This document shows positions 1 through 9,224 of a stretch of 47,104 nucleotides of DNA, piece by piece. Source of the DNA: Actinomycetospora chiangmaiensis DSM 45062 (GTDB lineage: Bacteria; Actinomycetota; Actinomycetes; Mycobacteriales; Pseudonocardiaceae); the NCBI RefSeq assembly GCF_000379625.1, contig NZ_KB903220.1, positions 98,629 to 145,732 on the forward strand, written 5' to 3'. Within the stretch, counting starts at the first letter, position 1. Each line of letters starts with the position of its first letter. Under the pieces are notes generated by a model. The model made no database searches. It had not been told where the DNA came from and saw nothing but the letters and a program-made list of their open reading frames with translations. Position numbers and translations under genes: made by a program.

Positions 1-1
1 G

Positions 2-835
2 GGCGGGTCCGCGGGGGAGGATCTGCAGGACGACCCGTCGTCGGGACTCAACCTCACCCGCGCCACCCTGGACGCCTGCATGAAGTACCCCTGGCCGCGC
101 GGTGAGGGCCGGAAGTTCGGCGTGTATGTCGACGACGCCGAGGTGTTCGCCTGGATCCGGGACCCGGCGGACCGCCGGCCGTGTCTGGAGGCGCAGGTGA
201 TGGACTGGGCGGACGACGTCGCCTACTCCGTCCACGACGTCGAGGACGCGATCCTCGCCGCGCGCATCGACCCCGCCCGGCTCGCCGTTCCCGACGACGG
301 GTTGATCGCCCTGGCGGCCGCGACCTTCGGCGGGGAGCCCACCGAGCTGCGGGACGCGGCGGAGCGGCTCGCGGCCTACCCGCCGCTGCGGGCGGTCGCG
401 GCGCTCTCCACCCCCGGCAGCCTGACCGCCCAGGTGGCGCTCAAACGGCTGACCAGCGAGCTCGTCGGGCGGTTCGTCGCGGCCGCGGTCGAGGAGACGA
501 TCGCGACGACGGGGCGGGAGTGCCCGGTGGCCGGCGACGACCTCGTCGTGCCGCCCTGGGCCCGCGCCGAGGTGACGCTGCTCAAGGCCGCCGCGGTGCG
601 CTGGGTGATGTCCGACCCCGTCCGGCTGCGCGCCCAGGAGGCCGAACGGGGGCTGCTCGCTGACCTGGTCGGGCGACTGTGGGACGGCGCACCGGACGCG
701 TTGGACCCGGCCTTCCGCCCGGCATGGGACGCTGCCCCGGACGGCCCCGCGCGGTTGCGGGTCGTCGTCGACCAGGTGGCGGTCCTGACCGACGCGCAGG
801 CCCGGTCGTGGCATCGGCGCGGGGAGGGACGATGA
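2..835 (+). CDS. dgt: dGTP triphosphohydrolase, C-terminal part (5' end outside window)
   Basis: Open from the first bases of the window in frame 2, leaving 277 visible residues. The protein hydrolyses dGTP to deoxyguanosine and triphosphate in nucleotide-pool control. Visible are the family block GLNLTRATLDACMKYPWPRG (residues 15-34 of the visible part) and the HD-domain helix with EAQVMDWADDVAYSVHDVED, where the DD and H/D residues contribute to metal binding. The N-terminal HD histidines lie upstream of the window. The stop TGA overlaps the ATG of the next gene (ATGA), so the two are probably translationally coupled. In mycobacteria dgt lies directly beside dnaG; here dnaG is about 16 kb downstream on the same strand. 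Family assignment is secure; the substrate could be another dNTP. Confidence 0.93.
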   Translation, partial: GGSAGEDLQDDPSSGLNLTRATLDACMKYPWPRGEGRKFGVYVDDAEVFAWIRDPADRRPCLEAQVMDWADDVAYSVHDVEDAILAARIDPARLAVPDDGLIALAAATFGGEPTELRDAAERLAAYPPLRAVAALSTPGSLTAQVALKRLTSELVGRFVAAAVEETIATTGRECPVAGDDLVVPPWARAEVTLLKAAAVRWVMSDPVRLRAQEAERGLLADLVGRLWDGAPDALDPAFRPAWDAAPDGPARLRVVVDQVAVLTDAQARSWHRRGEGR

Positions 836-2724
836 GCGACACCATGGCGGTGCCGGCGTCGCCGTCCCGCGTGCGCGAGTTCCCCGCCGACCTCGCCCGG
901 CGGGCCCGTCGGCGGCCGGTGACGGTCACCGCGGCCGCGCTCGGCCTCACCGTCGTGGTCTACGGCGTGCTGGTGTGGCAGCGTCGCTGGGTCTCCGACG
1001 ACGGCCTGATCTTCCTGCGTACCGTGCGCCAGATCCTCGACGGCCACGGCCCGGTGTTCAACATCGGCGAGCGGGTCGAGACCAACACCTCCACGCTCTG
1101 GACCGTCGTGCTGCTCGGGCTCGCGCTGCTGCCCGTCCCCGCGGAACCCGCGGCGCTCGTCGTCGGGGGCCTGCTGTCGGTGCTGGCCCTCGGGCTCGGC
1201 ATGGACGCCGCGCGCCGGCTGACCGGCCTGGGCCGTGTCGTCGTGCCCGCCGGGGCCCTGGTCGTCCTCGCGATGCCGCCGTTCTGGGACTTCGGGACGT
1301 CGGGCCTGGAGACCGGGCTGTCGTTCTCCTGGCTCGCGTTCGCGTGGTGGTTGCTGGTGCGCCGCTCCCAGCGCGAGCCCCGCCTCTTCGTCGCCGAGGG
1401 GTCCCGACGACGGCCCGGGCGGGCCTGGCCGCTCGCGCTCGTCCTCGGGCTGGGCCCGCTCGTGCGCCCGGACCTGGCGCTCGTCGCGGCCGCCGGGGGT
1501 GTCGCGCTCGCCGTCCTCGAACAGCCCCGTGACCGGCGGGGCGTGGCGCGTGTCGTCGGTCTCGGGGCACTCTGCGTGGCGCCCGCGCTCGCCTACGAGG
1601 TGTTCCGGGCCGGCTACTACGGCCTGCTCGTGCCGTCGACCGCCCTCGCGAAGGAGGCCGGCGTCTCCCGCTGGGGCCGCGGCTACTCCTACCTGCGCGA
1701 CACGGTGGCGACCTACTGGCTGCTCGTCCCGGCCGTGGTCCTCGGCGTGGCCGCGCTGCTCGTCGTCGCGCAGCGGGTGACGCGGACGGACTGGTGGGCC
1801 AGCCGTCGCCACGGGGCCGTGCCGGGGGAGAGCAGCAGCCCGGACGTGCGGCGCACGCGGCGGTGGGACCGTGCGGGGACCGTCGCCGTCGCGGTCGCAC
1901 CGGTGCTCGGCGGGCTCGGCATGCTGGTCTACGTCACGCGCGTCGGCGGCGACTTCATGCACGCCCGGATGCTGCTCCCGGCGATCCTCGCGCTGCTGCT
2001 GCCGGTGATGGCCCTGCCGCTGCGGCGCCGGACGGTGCTGCCGCTGCTCGTGGTGCTCCTGTGGGCGGGTGCGGTCGCGGCCGCCGCCCGCCCGGGCTAC
2101 CACGGCATCTCCGCGTCCGGCATCGCCGACGAGCGCGGCTTCTACACGCAGCTGCTCGGGAACCCGCACCCGGTGACCGCCGACGACTACCGGGCGCACC
2201 CCTACGTCGCGGGCGGCGCGGCGCTGGTGGCGCGGAGCCCACGCCCGGTGGTGGCCCTGCTCGCGCCCGGCACCGGACCGGCCGGGCCGGAGTGGGACCT
2301 CGTGCCGTTGGCACCGGGCCACCCCTCGGGGCTGGTGTTCCTCAACCTCGGGGCGGCCGGGGCGTTGACGCCGCTCGACGTGCGGGTCACCGACACCGTC
2401 GGGCTCGCCGACCCCCTCGCGGCCCACACCACGAACGTCCCCGACGGCCGCACCGGGCACGACAAGAACCTCCCCGCCGCGTGGTTCGTGGCCGCGGGCG
2501 GGGGAGCGGCGGTCGACAGCCGCGCGGCCACCGGGGCCGACGTCGCGGCGGCGGAGCGGGCGCTGCGGTGCCCGGCGATCGTCGAGCTGCGGGACTCGGT
2601 GTCGGCACCGCTGACGTGGACGCGTTTCTGGGACAACCTCGTCGGCGCGCCGGCGCGCACGGAGCTGCGGTTCCCGCGCGACCCGGTCCTCGCCGAGGTG
2701 GCGTGCAGCTCGTCCGTGCGCTGA
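832..2724 (+). CDS. GT-C family arabinofuranosyltransferase, AftB-like
   Basis: A 630-residue polytopic membrane protein. After a short basic cytoplasmic N-terminus and the first membrane helix (about residues 31-49) comes the GT-C motif WVSDDGLIFLRTVRQIL with the acidic pair D56-D57, followed by GPVFNIGERVE and NTSTLWT, the arrangement seen in AftB/Emb-type decaprenylphosphoryl-arabinose-using transferases. Around ten further hydrophobic segments extend to about residue 420, followed by a soluble periplasmic C-terminal part ending in the AftB-like stretch with CPAIVELRDSVSAPLTW. Length matches mycobacterial AftB (about 630 aa). The likely role is terminal arabinosylation of arabinogalactan or lipoarabinomannan outside the membrane. 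The start ATG at 832 overlaps the dgt stop and has GGGGAGGGA just upstream. Exact linkage specificity is inferred; another GT-C arabinosyltransferase is possible. Confidence 0.75.
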   Translation: MSDTMAVPASPSRVREFPADLARRARRRPVTVTAAALGLTVVVYGVLVWQRRWVSDDGLIFLRTVRQILDGHGPVFNIGERVETNTSTLWTVVLLGLALLPVPAEPAALVVGGLLSVLALGLGMDAARRLTGLGRVVVPAGALVVLAMPPFWDFGTSGLETGLSFSWLAFAWWLLVRRSQREPRLFVAEGSRRRPGRAWPLALVLGLGPLVRPDLALVAAAGGVALAVLEQPRDRRGVARVVGLGALCVAPALAYEVFRAGYYGLLVPSTALAKEAGVSRWGRGYSYLRDTVATYWLLVPAVVLGVAALLVVAQRVTRTDWWASRRHGAVPGESSSPDVRRTRRWDRAGTVAVAVAPVLGGLGMLVYVTRVGGDFMHARMLLPAILALLLPVMALPLRRRTVLPLLVVLLWAGAVAAAARPGYHGISASGIADERGFYTQLLGNPHPVTADDYRAHPYVAGGAALVARSPRPVVALLAPGTGPAGPEWDLVPLAPGHPSGLVFLNLGAAGALTPLDVRVTDTVGLADPLAAHTTNVPDGRTGHDKNLPAAWFVAAGGGAAVDSRAATGADVAAAERALRCPAIVELRDSVSAPLTWTRFWDNLVGAPARTELRFPRDPVLAEVACSSSVR

Positions 2725-3103
2725 CGATCGGGCGACCGGCGAACGAGCGAGCAGCCCACAGGATGCTGCTCCGAACCGGTGCACTTTTCGGGCGGTACAC
2801 GAATGGTGACACTTCGTACCGAGGTCTTTCCGGACCATCGCCTACCGCCGGAAGCCCGATCGTTCCTGCCCTGTCCGGCGCTAGCTGGTAGCCGAATGCG
2901 CGACACCTGTTGCGCCGGATGCGAGCGGTCGGCGTCCTCCGGCGCAACACCGTGCGACTTTGCGCCGGGCCCGGATCGTCGACGCAGCGTGGGTGCGCAG
3001 ACGGCGCAACGCCCCGCCGTTGGGCCGTTCGGACTCGTTGCCGCTCACGCATTGCAAACCTACGGTGCGTCGGTCCCGTTCATCGGACCAACGAAGGATT
3101 CGC
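2725..3103 (+). promoter_or_regulatory. 379-bp intergenic control region with repeated TTGCGCC boxes
   Basis: There is no convincing gene here. It contains a perfect 11-bp inverted repeat, GTTGCGCCGGA (2909-2919) and TCCGGCGCAAC (2938-2948), separated by 18 nt. The same core recurs as TTGCGCCGG at 2960-2968 and as GGCGCAAC at 3003-3010. These sites precede a good promoter (3038-3066) for the Roadblock operon, so they may be regulator binding sites; the inverted pair could also form a hairpin terminating transcription from the upstream gene. Confidence 0.5.
3038..3066 (+). promoter_or_regulatory. Candidate sigma70-type promoter of the Roadblock operon
   Basis: TTGCCG (3038-3043), a 17-nt spacer, then TACGGT (3061-3066). 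Spacing is ideal and both hexamers fit housekeeping actinobacterial promoters. The predicted start would be near 3073, about 30 nt before the GTG start at 3104, leaving room for the ribosome binding site GAAGGA at 3093-3098. Confidence 0.55.
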
Positions 3104-4771
3104 GTGGTCGCACTCGGTCGGGGGTTCTCCCCAGTCGACGCGGTCCCGCTCGCAGCGACACCGCGGGCGGTCACCGCTCTGCCGCAGTCCCTCGTCGCGC
3201 TCGGTGATCTCCCCGGTGCCCGGTACGTCCTCGTCACGGACGCCGACGGCGACCGGGTCCGCGGCGAGCTCGGCGGTCCGCCCGACTCCGACCTCGCCGT
3301 CCTCGCCTGGGCGCGCCGGCTCGCGGACGTCTCCGCCGAGCGTGGCCGCACGATGGAGGACGTCGTCCTCACCACGGAGTCGTCGTTCCACCTCGTGCGG
3401 CGCGTGCCCGGGGTGGGCGAGGACGTGTGGGTGGCCCTGCGGATCGACCGCGAGCACGGGAACCTCGCTCTGGCGCGACGGGCCCTCGGCGCGCTGGTCA
3501 CGGGCCGCGCCGGCGCGGGGCGGTCGCGCGCCCTGCCGTCCGGCCCCGCCGCCCGGGTCGAGCCGATCTCCGGGTCCTTCCCGGCGCCCGTGTCCGGGTC
3601 CTCCGCCGCCCCGATCTCCGGTTCCTTCCGGGCGCCCGTGTCCGGGCCGTTCGCCGCGCCGGGCCGCGGGTCCTTCCCGGCGCCGGTGTCCGGGTCGTCC
3701 GCCGCGCCGCGGGTCGACCCCGGACGGCCGCGGTCGCCGCGCGGACCCGACGTCGGGCCCGGCACCGGATCGCTGCCCGCCGCCATGCCGTCGGCCGGCA
3801 CCCCGATGTCCCTCGCGCCCGCCCCGCGGCGCACCCCCGACGCGGAGCTGCCCCGCCCCGCGAGCCGCACCGGCGCCGACGTGCCCGCCCTCGCCTTCCT
3901 GCCGCCGAGCCGGCCGACCACCCGGCCCGTCCGGGTGGCCCCCGAGGAGGTCCCGCCGCCGGCCACGTCCGCCGTCCGGCCCGCGGGCGTGAACGGCACG
4001 GTCCGCATCCCGGACGTCGGCGACGAGCCACGGACGCCGGCGGCCGACACCCCGGCCGGCGATCTGCCCGCGTCCGGTGGGAGCAGCGCGCCGTCGGCGG
4101 CGGAACCGGTGGACGGCGTCGTCCGTGCCCCCGACGTTGGCAGCGAGCCGTTCACGCCGGCGGAGCCGACCGACGGCACCACGCCCGACGACGGCGACCT
4201 GCACGCACCGGATGGGAGCAGCGCGCCGTCCTCGGACGCGGATTCCGATCCGGCCCCCACGCCCGACGGCACGCCCGACGAGCCCGGGATGTGGGACCCC
4301 CGCCGTCGTCCGCTGACCGTGCGCCAGGCGCGCACGTGGCGGACCGCGCCGGAGGTGCCGGAGGTGCCGCCCGCCCGGGAGTCGGCGGAGCACTCGACGC
4401 CCGCCCCGCACATCCCCGCGCCGCGGGCCGCGTCGCTGTTCGCGCCCGTCGTCGTGGTGCCGCCCCCGCCGTCACCGGTCGACGACGACACCACCGAGGT
4501 CCCGGCCCCGGTGCCCTACCCGATCATCACCGCCCCGCCGCTCGAGCCGGCCCCCGCGCCGGCCGTGACGGCCCCCGAACCCGCACCGGAGGAGGAGCAG
4601 GTCGCCACCGACGCCGGCCTGCCCCGTCGTGTCCCCGGTGCGCACCTGCGGTCGCCGACGCCCGCACCCGATCCCGCCCCGGCCGCCGCGCCGGCCGTCG
4701 GGATCCCGGGGTGGAGCACCGAGCAGTCCGTGCTGCGCCGCCTGCTGACCGGGCTGCGCCGCCTGAGCTGA
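3104..4771 (+). CDS. Roadblock/longin-like protein with long Pro/Ser-rich repetitive tail
   Basis: A 555-residue protein from GTG 3104, chosen because GAAGGA lies 5 nt upstream and the frame further upstream looks non-coding. Residues about 20-145 look like a Roadblock/LC7-fold domain: a YVLVTDADGDRVRGEL strand pair, a helix, then TTESSFHLVRR and a final helix NLALARRALGAL, matching the layout of the next gene's product. The remaining roughly 400 residues are low-complexity Pro/Ala/Ser/Asp-rich sequence with two repeat families: three tandem 16-residue GSFPAPVSGSSAAP-like units (3572-3715) and two imperfect units of about 40 residues around 3990-4240 (PDVG-EP-TPA ... GSSAPS). No membrane segment or catalytic motif is visible. 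First gene of a probable operon with two other Roadblock-like proteins. Function unknown; the tail may be a flexible or phosphorylatable linker (inference). Confidence 0.75.
   Translation: MVALGRGFSPVDAVPLAATPRAVTALPQSLVALGDLPGARYVLVTDADGDRVRGELGGPPDSDLAVLAWARRLADVSAERGRTMEDVVLTTESSFHLVRRVPGVGEDVWVALRIDREHGNLALARRALGALVTGRAGAGRSRALPSGPAARVEPISGSFPAPVSGSSAAPISGSFRAPVSGPFAAPGRGSFPAPVSGSSAAPRVDPGRPRSPRGPDVGPGTGSLPAAMPSAGTPMSLAPAPRRTPDAELPRPASRTGADVPALAFLPPSRPTTRPVRVAPEEVPPPATSAVRPAGVNGTVRIPDVGDEPRTPAADTPAGDLPASGGSSAPSAAEPVDGVVRAPDVGSEPFTPAEPTDGTTPDDGDLHAPDGSSAPSSDADSDPAPTPDGTPDEPGMWDPRRRPLTVRQARTWRTAPEVPEVPPARESAEHSTPAPHIPAPRAASLFAPVVVVPPPPSPVDDDTTEVPAPVPYPIITAPPLEPAPAPAVTAPEPAPEEEQVATDAGLPRRVPGAHLRSPTPAPDPAPAAAPAVGIPGWSTEQSVLRRLLTGLRRLS
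3572..3715 (+). repeat. Three in-frame 48-nt tandem repeats
   Basis: Units at 3572-3619, 3620-3667 and 3668-3715 each encode 16 residues of the form GSF(P/R)APVSG(S/P)(S/F)AAP plus two variable residues. The repeat is in frame, so copy-number change would lengthen or shorten the tail without a frameshift. Confidence 0.85.
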
Positions 4772-4848
4772 CGTCCCCACCCCGAGCCCGTCCGAGACCG
4801 CGGCGACCGCCCCGACCTCGACCACCACCAGAACCGGAGCATCCCCCG

Positions 4849-5283
4849 ATGGCCGACATCGACTACATCCTCAACGCCGCCACCAACATCAAGGGCGCCT
4901 TCGCGGTGGCCCTCGTGGACTACGAGAGCGGCATGACCCTGGGTTCCCGGGGCGGCAGCGCCGAGTTCGACCTCGACGTCGCGGCGCCGGGCAACTCCGA
5001 GGTCGTCCGCGCCAAGTTCGACGTGATGGCGAAGCTGGGCCTGCGCGAGACGATCGAGGACATCCTCATCACCCTCGACACCCAGTACCACATCATCCGG
5101 CCGATCTACTCCCGCACGGACGAGGACAAGCTGTTCCTCTACCTCGTGCTCAACCGGCAGCAGGCCAACCTCGCCATGGCGCGGCGCGACCTGCGGATGA
5201 TCTGCTCGCGCTTCAGCATGGACGACCCGACCGCCGCGCCCGCCGAGCCCGGGTACTTCCCGCAGCAGGCCGGACGACGCTGA
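4849..5283 (+). CDS. Roadblock/LC7 domain protein
   Basis: A 144-residue protein that is almost entirely one Roadblock/LC7-type domain: an N-terminal helix (DIDYILNAATNIKG), a strand pair with AVALVDYESGMTLGSRGG, a central helix VRAKFDVMAKLGLRETIEDI, then strands TLDTQYHIIRPIYS and KLFLYLVLN and a C-terminal helix ANLAMARRDLRMI. Such proteins are usually small adaptors or dimerisation partners of Ras-like GTPases (MglB with MglA; the Streptomyces conservon proteins). ATG 4849 has GGAG about ten bases upstream. It lies 77 nt after the first Roadblock gene and 10 nt before the third. This is the most canonical of the three; its partner is unknown. Confidence 0.82.
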   Translation: MADIDYILNAATNIKGAFAVALVDYESGMTLGSRGGSAEFDLDVAAPGNSEVVRAKFDVMAKLGLRETIEDILITLDTQYHIIRPIYSRTDEDKLFLYLVLNRQQANLAMARRDLRMICSRFSMDDPTAAPAEPGYFPQQAGRR

Positions 5284-5293
5284 CCCGCCGCCG

Positions 5294-5977
5294 GTGGCGC
5301 GTCATCGGCACGTGACGTGCGTCCGGTCGGACGGCCTGTCGACGGTGCTCTCCTCGCTGCTCGTCGACCGGCGCGTCCTGGCCGCGACGCTCGTCGACGT
5401 CGGGAGCGGGTTCCTGCTCGACGCCTGCACCCGGGACGAGGGGCTCGCCGACCTCGAGCTCCTCGGGGCGGCCCACGCCGACCTCGCCCGCGGCGGCGCG
5501 GTCCTCGCGCCGGGCGGCGAGGGCGGCGCGTGCGTCGTCGTGGAGACCGGGGACGGTCGCGTGCACGTGCTGCGCGAGGTCCCCGACCCGCACGGCGACC
5601 GGATCGTCCTCGCGGCGGTCGTGCGGGGGTCGGCGCGGGTGGTCGCCCGCGTCCGCCAACGGCTGCTCGACGTGCCGGTCGAGGCGCTCACTGCCGGACC
5701 GACCCTCGCGCGCCGTCCCGTCGACGGCCGCTGGGACCTCACCCCGGCGGCACCTGTCGCCCCCGCCGTCCCACCGGAGGGTCTGCCCGGCCTCGACCCG
5801 GTCCCGACGACGGGTGAGGGGGCGGCCTGGGCACCACGGGCCGAGCCCGCACCGTGGGCGACGGCGATGACCCCACCGACCCCGCCGACCCCGCCGACCC
5901 CCGAACCAGAGATGGAGGACCCGGACACCGACCCGTCGTCGGGAACGTCCGAGGTGCTGACCCGTCCGGGGACCTGA
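5294..5977 (+). CDS. Divergent Roadblock-like protein with Pro-rich C-terminus
   Basis: A 227-residue protein. Residues about 15-130 keep the secondary-structure order of the two preceding proteins: helix with LSTVLSSLLVD, strand LAATLVDVGSGFLLDA, helix LADLELLGAAHADLARG, strands CVVVETGDGRVHVLREV and DRIVLAAVV, and helix ARVVARVRQRLLDV. The last 90 residues are Pro/Thr/Glu-rich with a short TPPTPPTPPTP run. It begins at GTG 5294, only 10 nt after the preceding stop; GTG 5312 is an alternative, and no strong ribosome binding site decides between them. The Roadblock assignment rests on pattern comparison with its neighbours, not on a search. Confidence 0.65.
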   Translation: MARHRHVTCVRSDGLSTVLSSLLVDRRVLAATLVDVGSGFLLDACTRDEGLADLELLGAAHADLARGGAVLAPGGEGGACVVVETGDGRVHVLREVPDPHGDRIVLAAVVRGSARVVARVRQRLLDVPVEALTAGPTLARRPVDGRWDLTPAAPVAPAVPPEGLPGLDPVPTTGEGAAWAPRAEPAPWATAMTPPTPPTPPTPEPEMEDPDTDPSSGTSEVLTRPGT

Positions 5978-5989
5978 TTCGATGCCCGC

Positions 5990-6514
5990 ATGGACCACCT
6001 GATCGTCACCGTCGACGGCCACACCCCGCAGATCGACCCGACGGCGTGGATCGCGCCCGGCGCCGTCGTGGCGGGCCGCGCGACGCTCGGGGACGAGGTC
6101 GGCATCTGGTACACCGCCGTGGTCCGCGCCGACAACGACACGATCACCATCGGCGCCGGCTCGAACATCCAGGACGGCTCGGTCCTGCACGCCGACCCCG
6201 GCTTCCCGTGCACGGTGGGGGAGAACGTGACGGTCGGGCACCGTGCGGTCGTGCACGGGTGCACGGTGGAGGACGACGTCCTCGTCGGGATGGGCGCCGT
6301 GATCATGAACGGCGCCACCGTCGGGCGCGGCTCGGTGATCGCCGCCGGTGCGGTGATCTCGCAGGGCGTGACGGTGCCGCCCGGGTCGCTGGTCGCAGGT
6401 GTCCCGGGGAAGGTCCGCCGCGAGACCACCGAGGACGAGCAGGCGTTCAACGGCGTCAGCGCGGCGGCCTACCGCCACCTGCTCGGCGTGCACCGCACTG
6501 CCACCACCGACTGA
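5990..6514 (+). CDS. Gamma-class carbonic anhydrase family protein (left-handed beta-helix)
   Basis: A 174-residue hexapeptide-repeat protein of the YrdA/PaaY/gamma-carbonic-anhydrase group. Metal ligands are H67 (SVLHAD), H84 and H89 (VGHRAVVHG), with the conserved R46-D48 and Q61-D62 around the active site. Isoleucine/valine-rich hexapeptide turns run through residues 15-140 and a C-terminal helix follows. Homologues hydrate CO2 or act as thioesterases/salvage proteins in CoA-dependent catabolism; the sequence alone does not choose. It follows the Roadblock operon by 12 nt on the same strand and is convergent with the GntR gene, whose end is 9 nt away. Confidence 0.88.
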   Translation: MDHLIVTVDGHTPQIDPTAWIAPGAVVAGRATLGDEVGIWYTAVVRADNDTITIGAGSNIQDGSVLHADPGFPCTVGENVTVGHRAVVHGCTVEDDVLVGMGAVIMNGATVGRGSVIAAGAVISQGVTVPPGSLVAGVPGKVRRETTEDEQAFNGVSAAAYRHLLGVHRTATTD

Positions 6515-6523
6515 TCGCGCCGG

Positions 6524-7249
6524 CTACTCCGCCAACGGGGTCGAGTCGTCCGGTGCCGGACCGAGCGTGTCGGCCGACCTCGGAGCGCCGCCGGCGTCGG
6601 CCGGCATCGACTCGAGGATGAGCTGCTCCCCGTGCTCGGCGTGCCGGCGCGCGAGCCCCTCCGCGGCGTCGCCGTCGCGGTCCCGGACGGCGTCGAGGAT
6701 CGCCGCGTGGTCCTCCCAGACCCACGCCGGCCCCCCGCCCTGGAGGAGCACCTCGCCCATCACGCGCTGCACGTTCCGCCACATCACGCCGGCGCTCTCG
6801 GCGAGCAGCGGGTTCGCGGTCGCCTCGACGACCGTGCGGTGGAACTCGACGTCGTTGCGCACCATGAGCGCGAACGCCCGGTCGTCGAACGCCTGCCGCC
6901 CGGCGACCACGATCCGGGTCGCGTGCCGCAGCCAGTCGTCGGTGTGGCGCTCCGCCGCCAGCCGCGCGGCCTGACCGTCGAGGATCCCGCGCAGCTCGTA
7001 GAGGTGGCTGACGAACGCCCGCTCCAGCGGGGCCACCTCGAGCCCACGACGCCCGAACTCGCGCACGAGCCCCTGGTTGCGGAGCAGCAGCAGGGCCTGC
7101 TGGATCGGCTGCCGGGAGACGTTGAACCGTTCGGCGAGCTGTTCCTGCCGCAGCGGGACGCCCGGCGCGAGTCGACCGGTGCAGATGTCGTCCACGATGG
7201 CCTCGAAGACCTGCTCGGTCCGTGAGGGCTTCTGCGGCAGCTCCGCCAT
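6524..7249 (-). CDS. GntR family regulator, FadR/FCD subfamily
   Basis: A 241-residue regulator. N-terminal winged helix (residues about 8-72) with LRQEQLAERFNVSRQPIQQA as the helix-turn-helix, then an all-helical FCD ligand-binding domain carrying the metal/acid-binding set D..H in NDVEFHRTVV, H in WEDHAAILDAV and H in RRHAEHGEQL. FCD regulators normally sense carboxylates or acyl-CoA-type metabolites. It is transcribed away from the catabolic operon starting at 7451, with a 201-bp shared control region, so it is probably the operon's local regulator responding to a pathway acid (inference). The ATG at 7249 was preferred over a GTG at 7309 because GGGAGGA lies about 8 nt upstream of it. Confidence 0.88.
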   Translation of the reverse strand: MAELPQKPSRTEQVFEAIVDDICTGRLAPGVPLRQEQLAERFNVSRQPIQQALLLLRNQGLVREFGRRGLEVAPLERAFVSHLYELRGILDGQAARLAAERHTDDWLRHATRIVVAGRQAFDDRAFALMVRNDVEFHRTVVEATANPLLAESAGVMWRNVQRVMGEVLLQGGGPAWVWEDHAAILDAVRDRDGDAAEGLARRHAEHGEQLILESMPADAGGAPRSADTLGPAPDDSTPLAE

Positions 7250-7367
7250 GGGGGCCGTCCTCCCGGTGCTCCTCCGTCCCCGCTGCTGGTTCAACGGATC
7301 CTGACACACGGCGCCGAACGGCCGTCCGCGAATGGTAGCGGTCCGTGATCAGGAACTCATCCTTGAC

Positions 7368-7381
7368 TTCTGAATTCAGAA
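7368..7381. promoter_or_regulatory. Perfect 14-bp palindrome, candidate GntR operator
   Basis: TTCTGAATTCAGAA reads identically on both strands and lies in the regulator-lyase intergenic region. It begins at the last base of a TTGACT hexamer (7363-7368) that could be the -35 element of the operon promoter, so a bound repressor would block polymerase. No convincing -10 hexamer was found at the expected distance. Confidence 0.6.
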
Positions 7382-7403
7382 TGCTGCACGGTGAAGTGAC
7401 ACA

Positions 7404-9223
<1,820 letters not shown>

Positions 9224-9224
9224 G

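Noticed and set aside
376..2838. Minus-strand open frame of about 820 codons opposite dgt and the arabinosyltransferase
   Set aside because: It is Arg/Pro/His-rich with no conserved domain; the plus strand encodes two recognisable, coupled proteins here. Long antisense frames are expected at this GC content.
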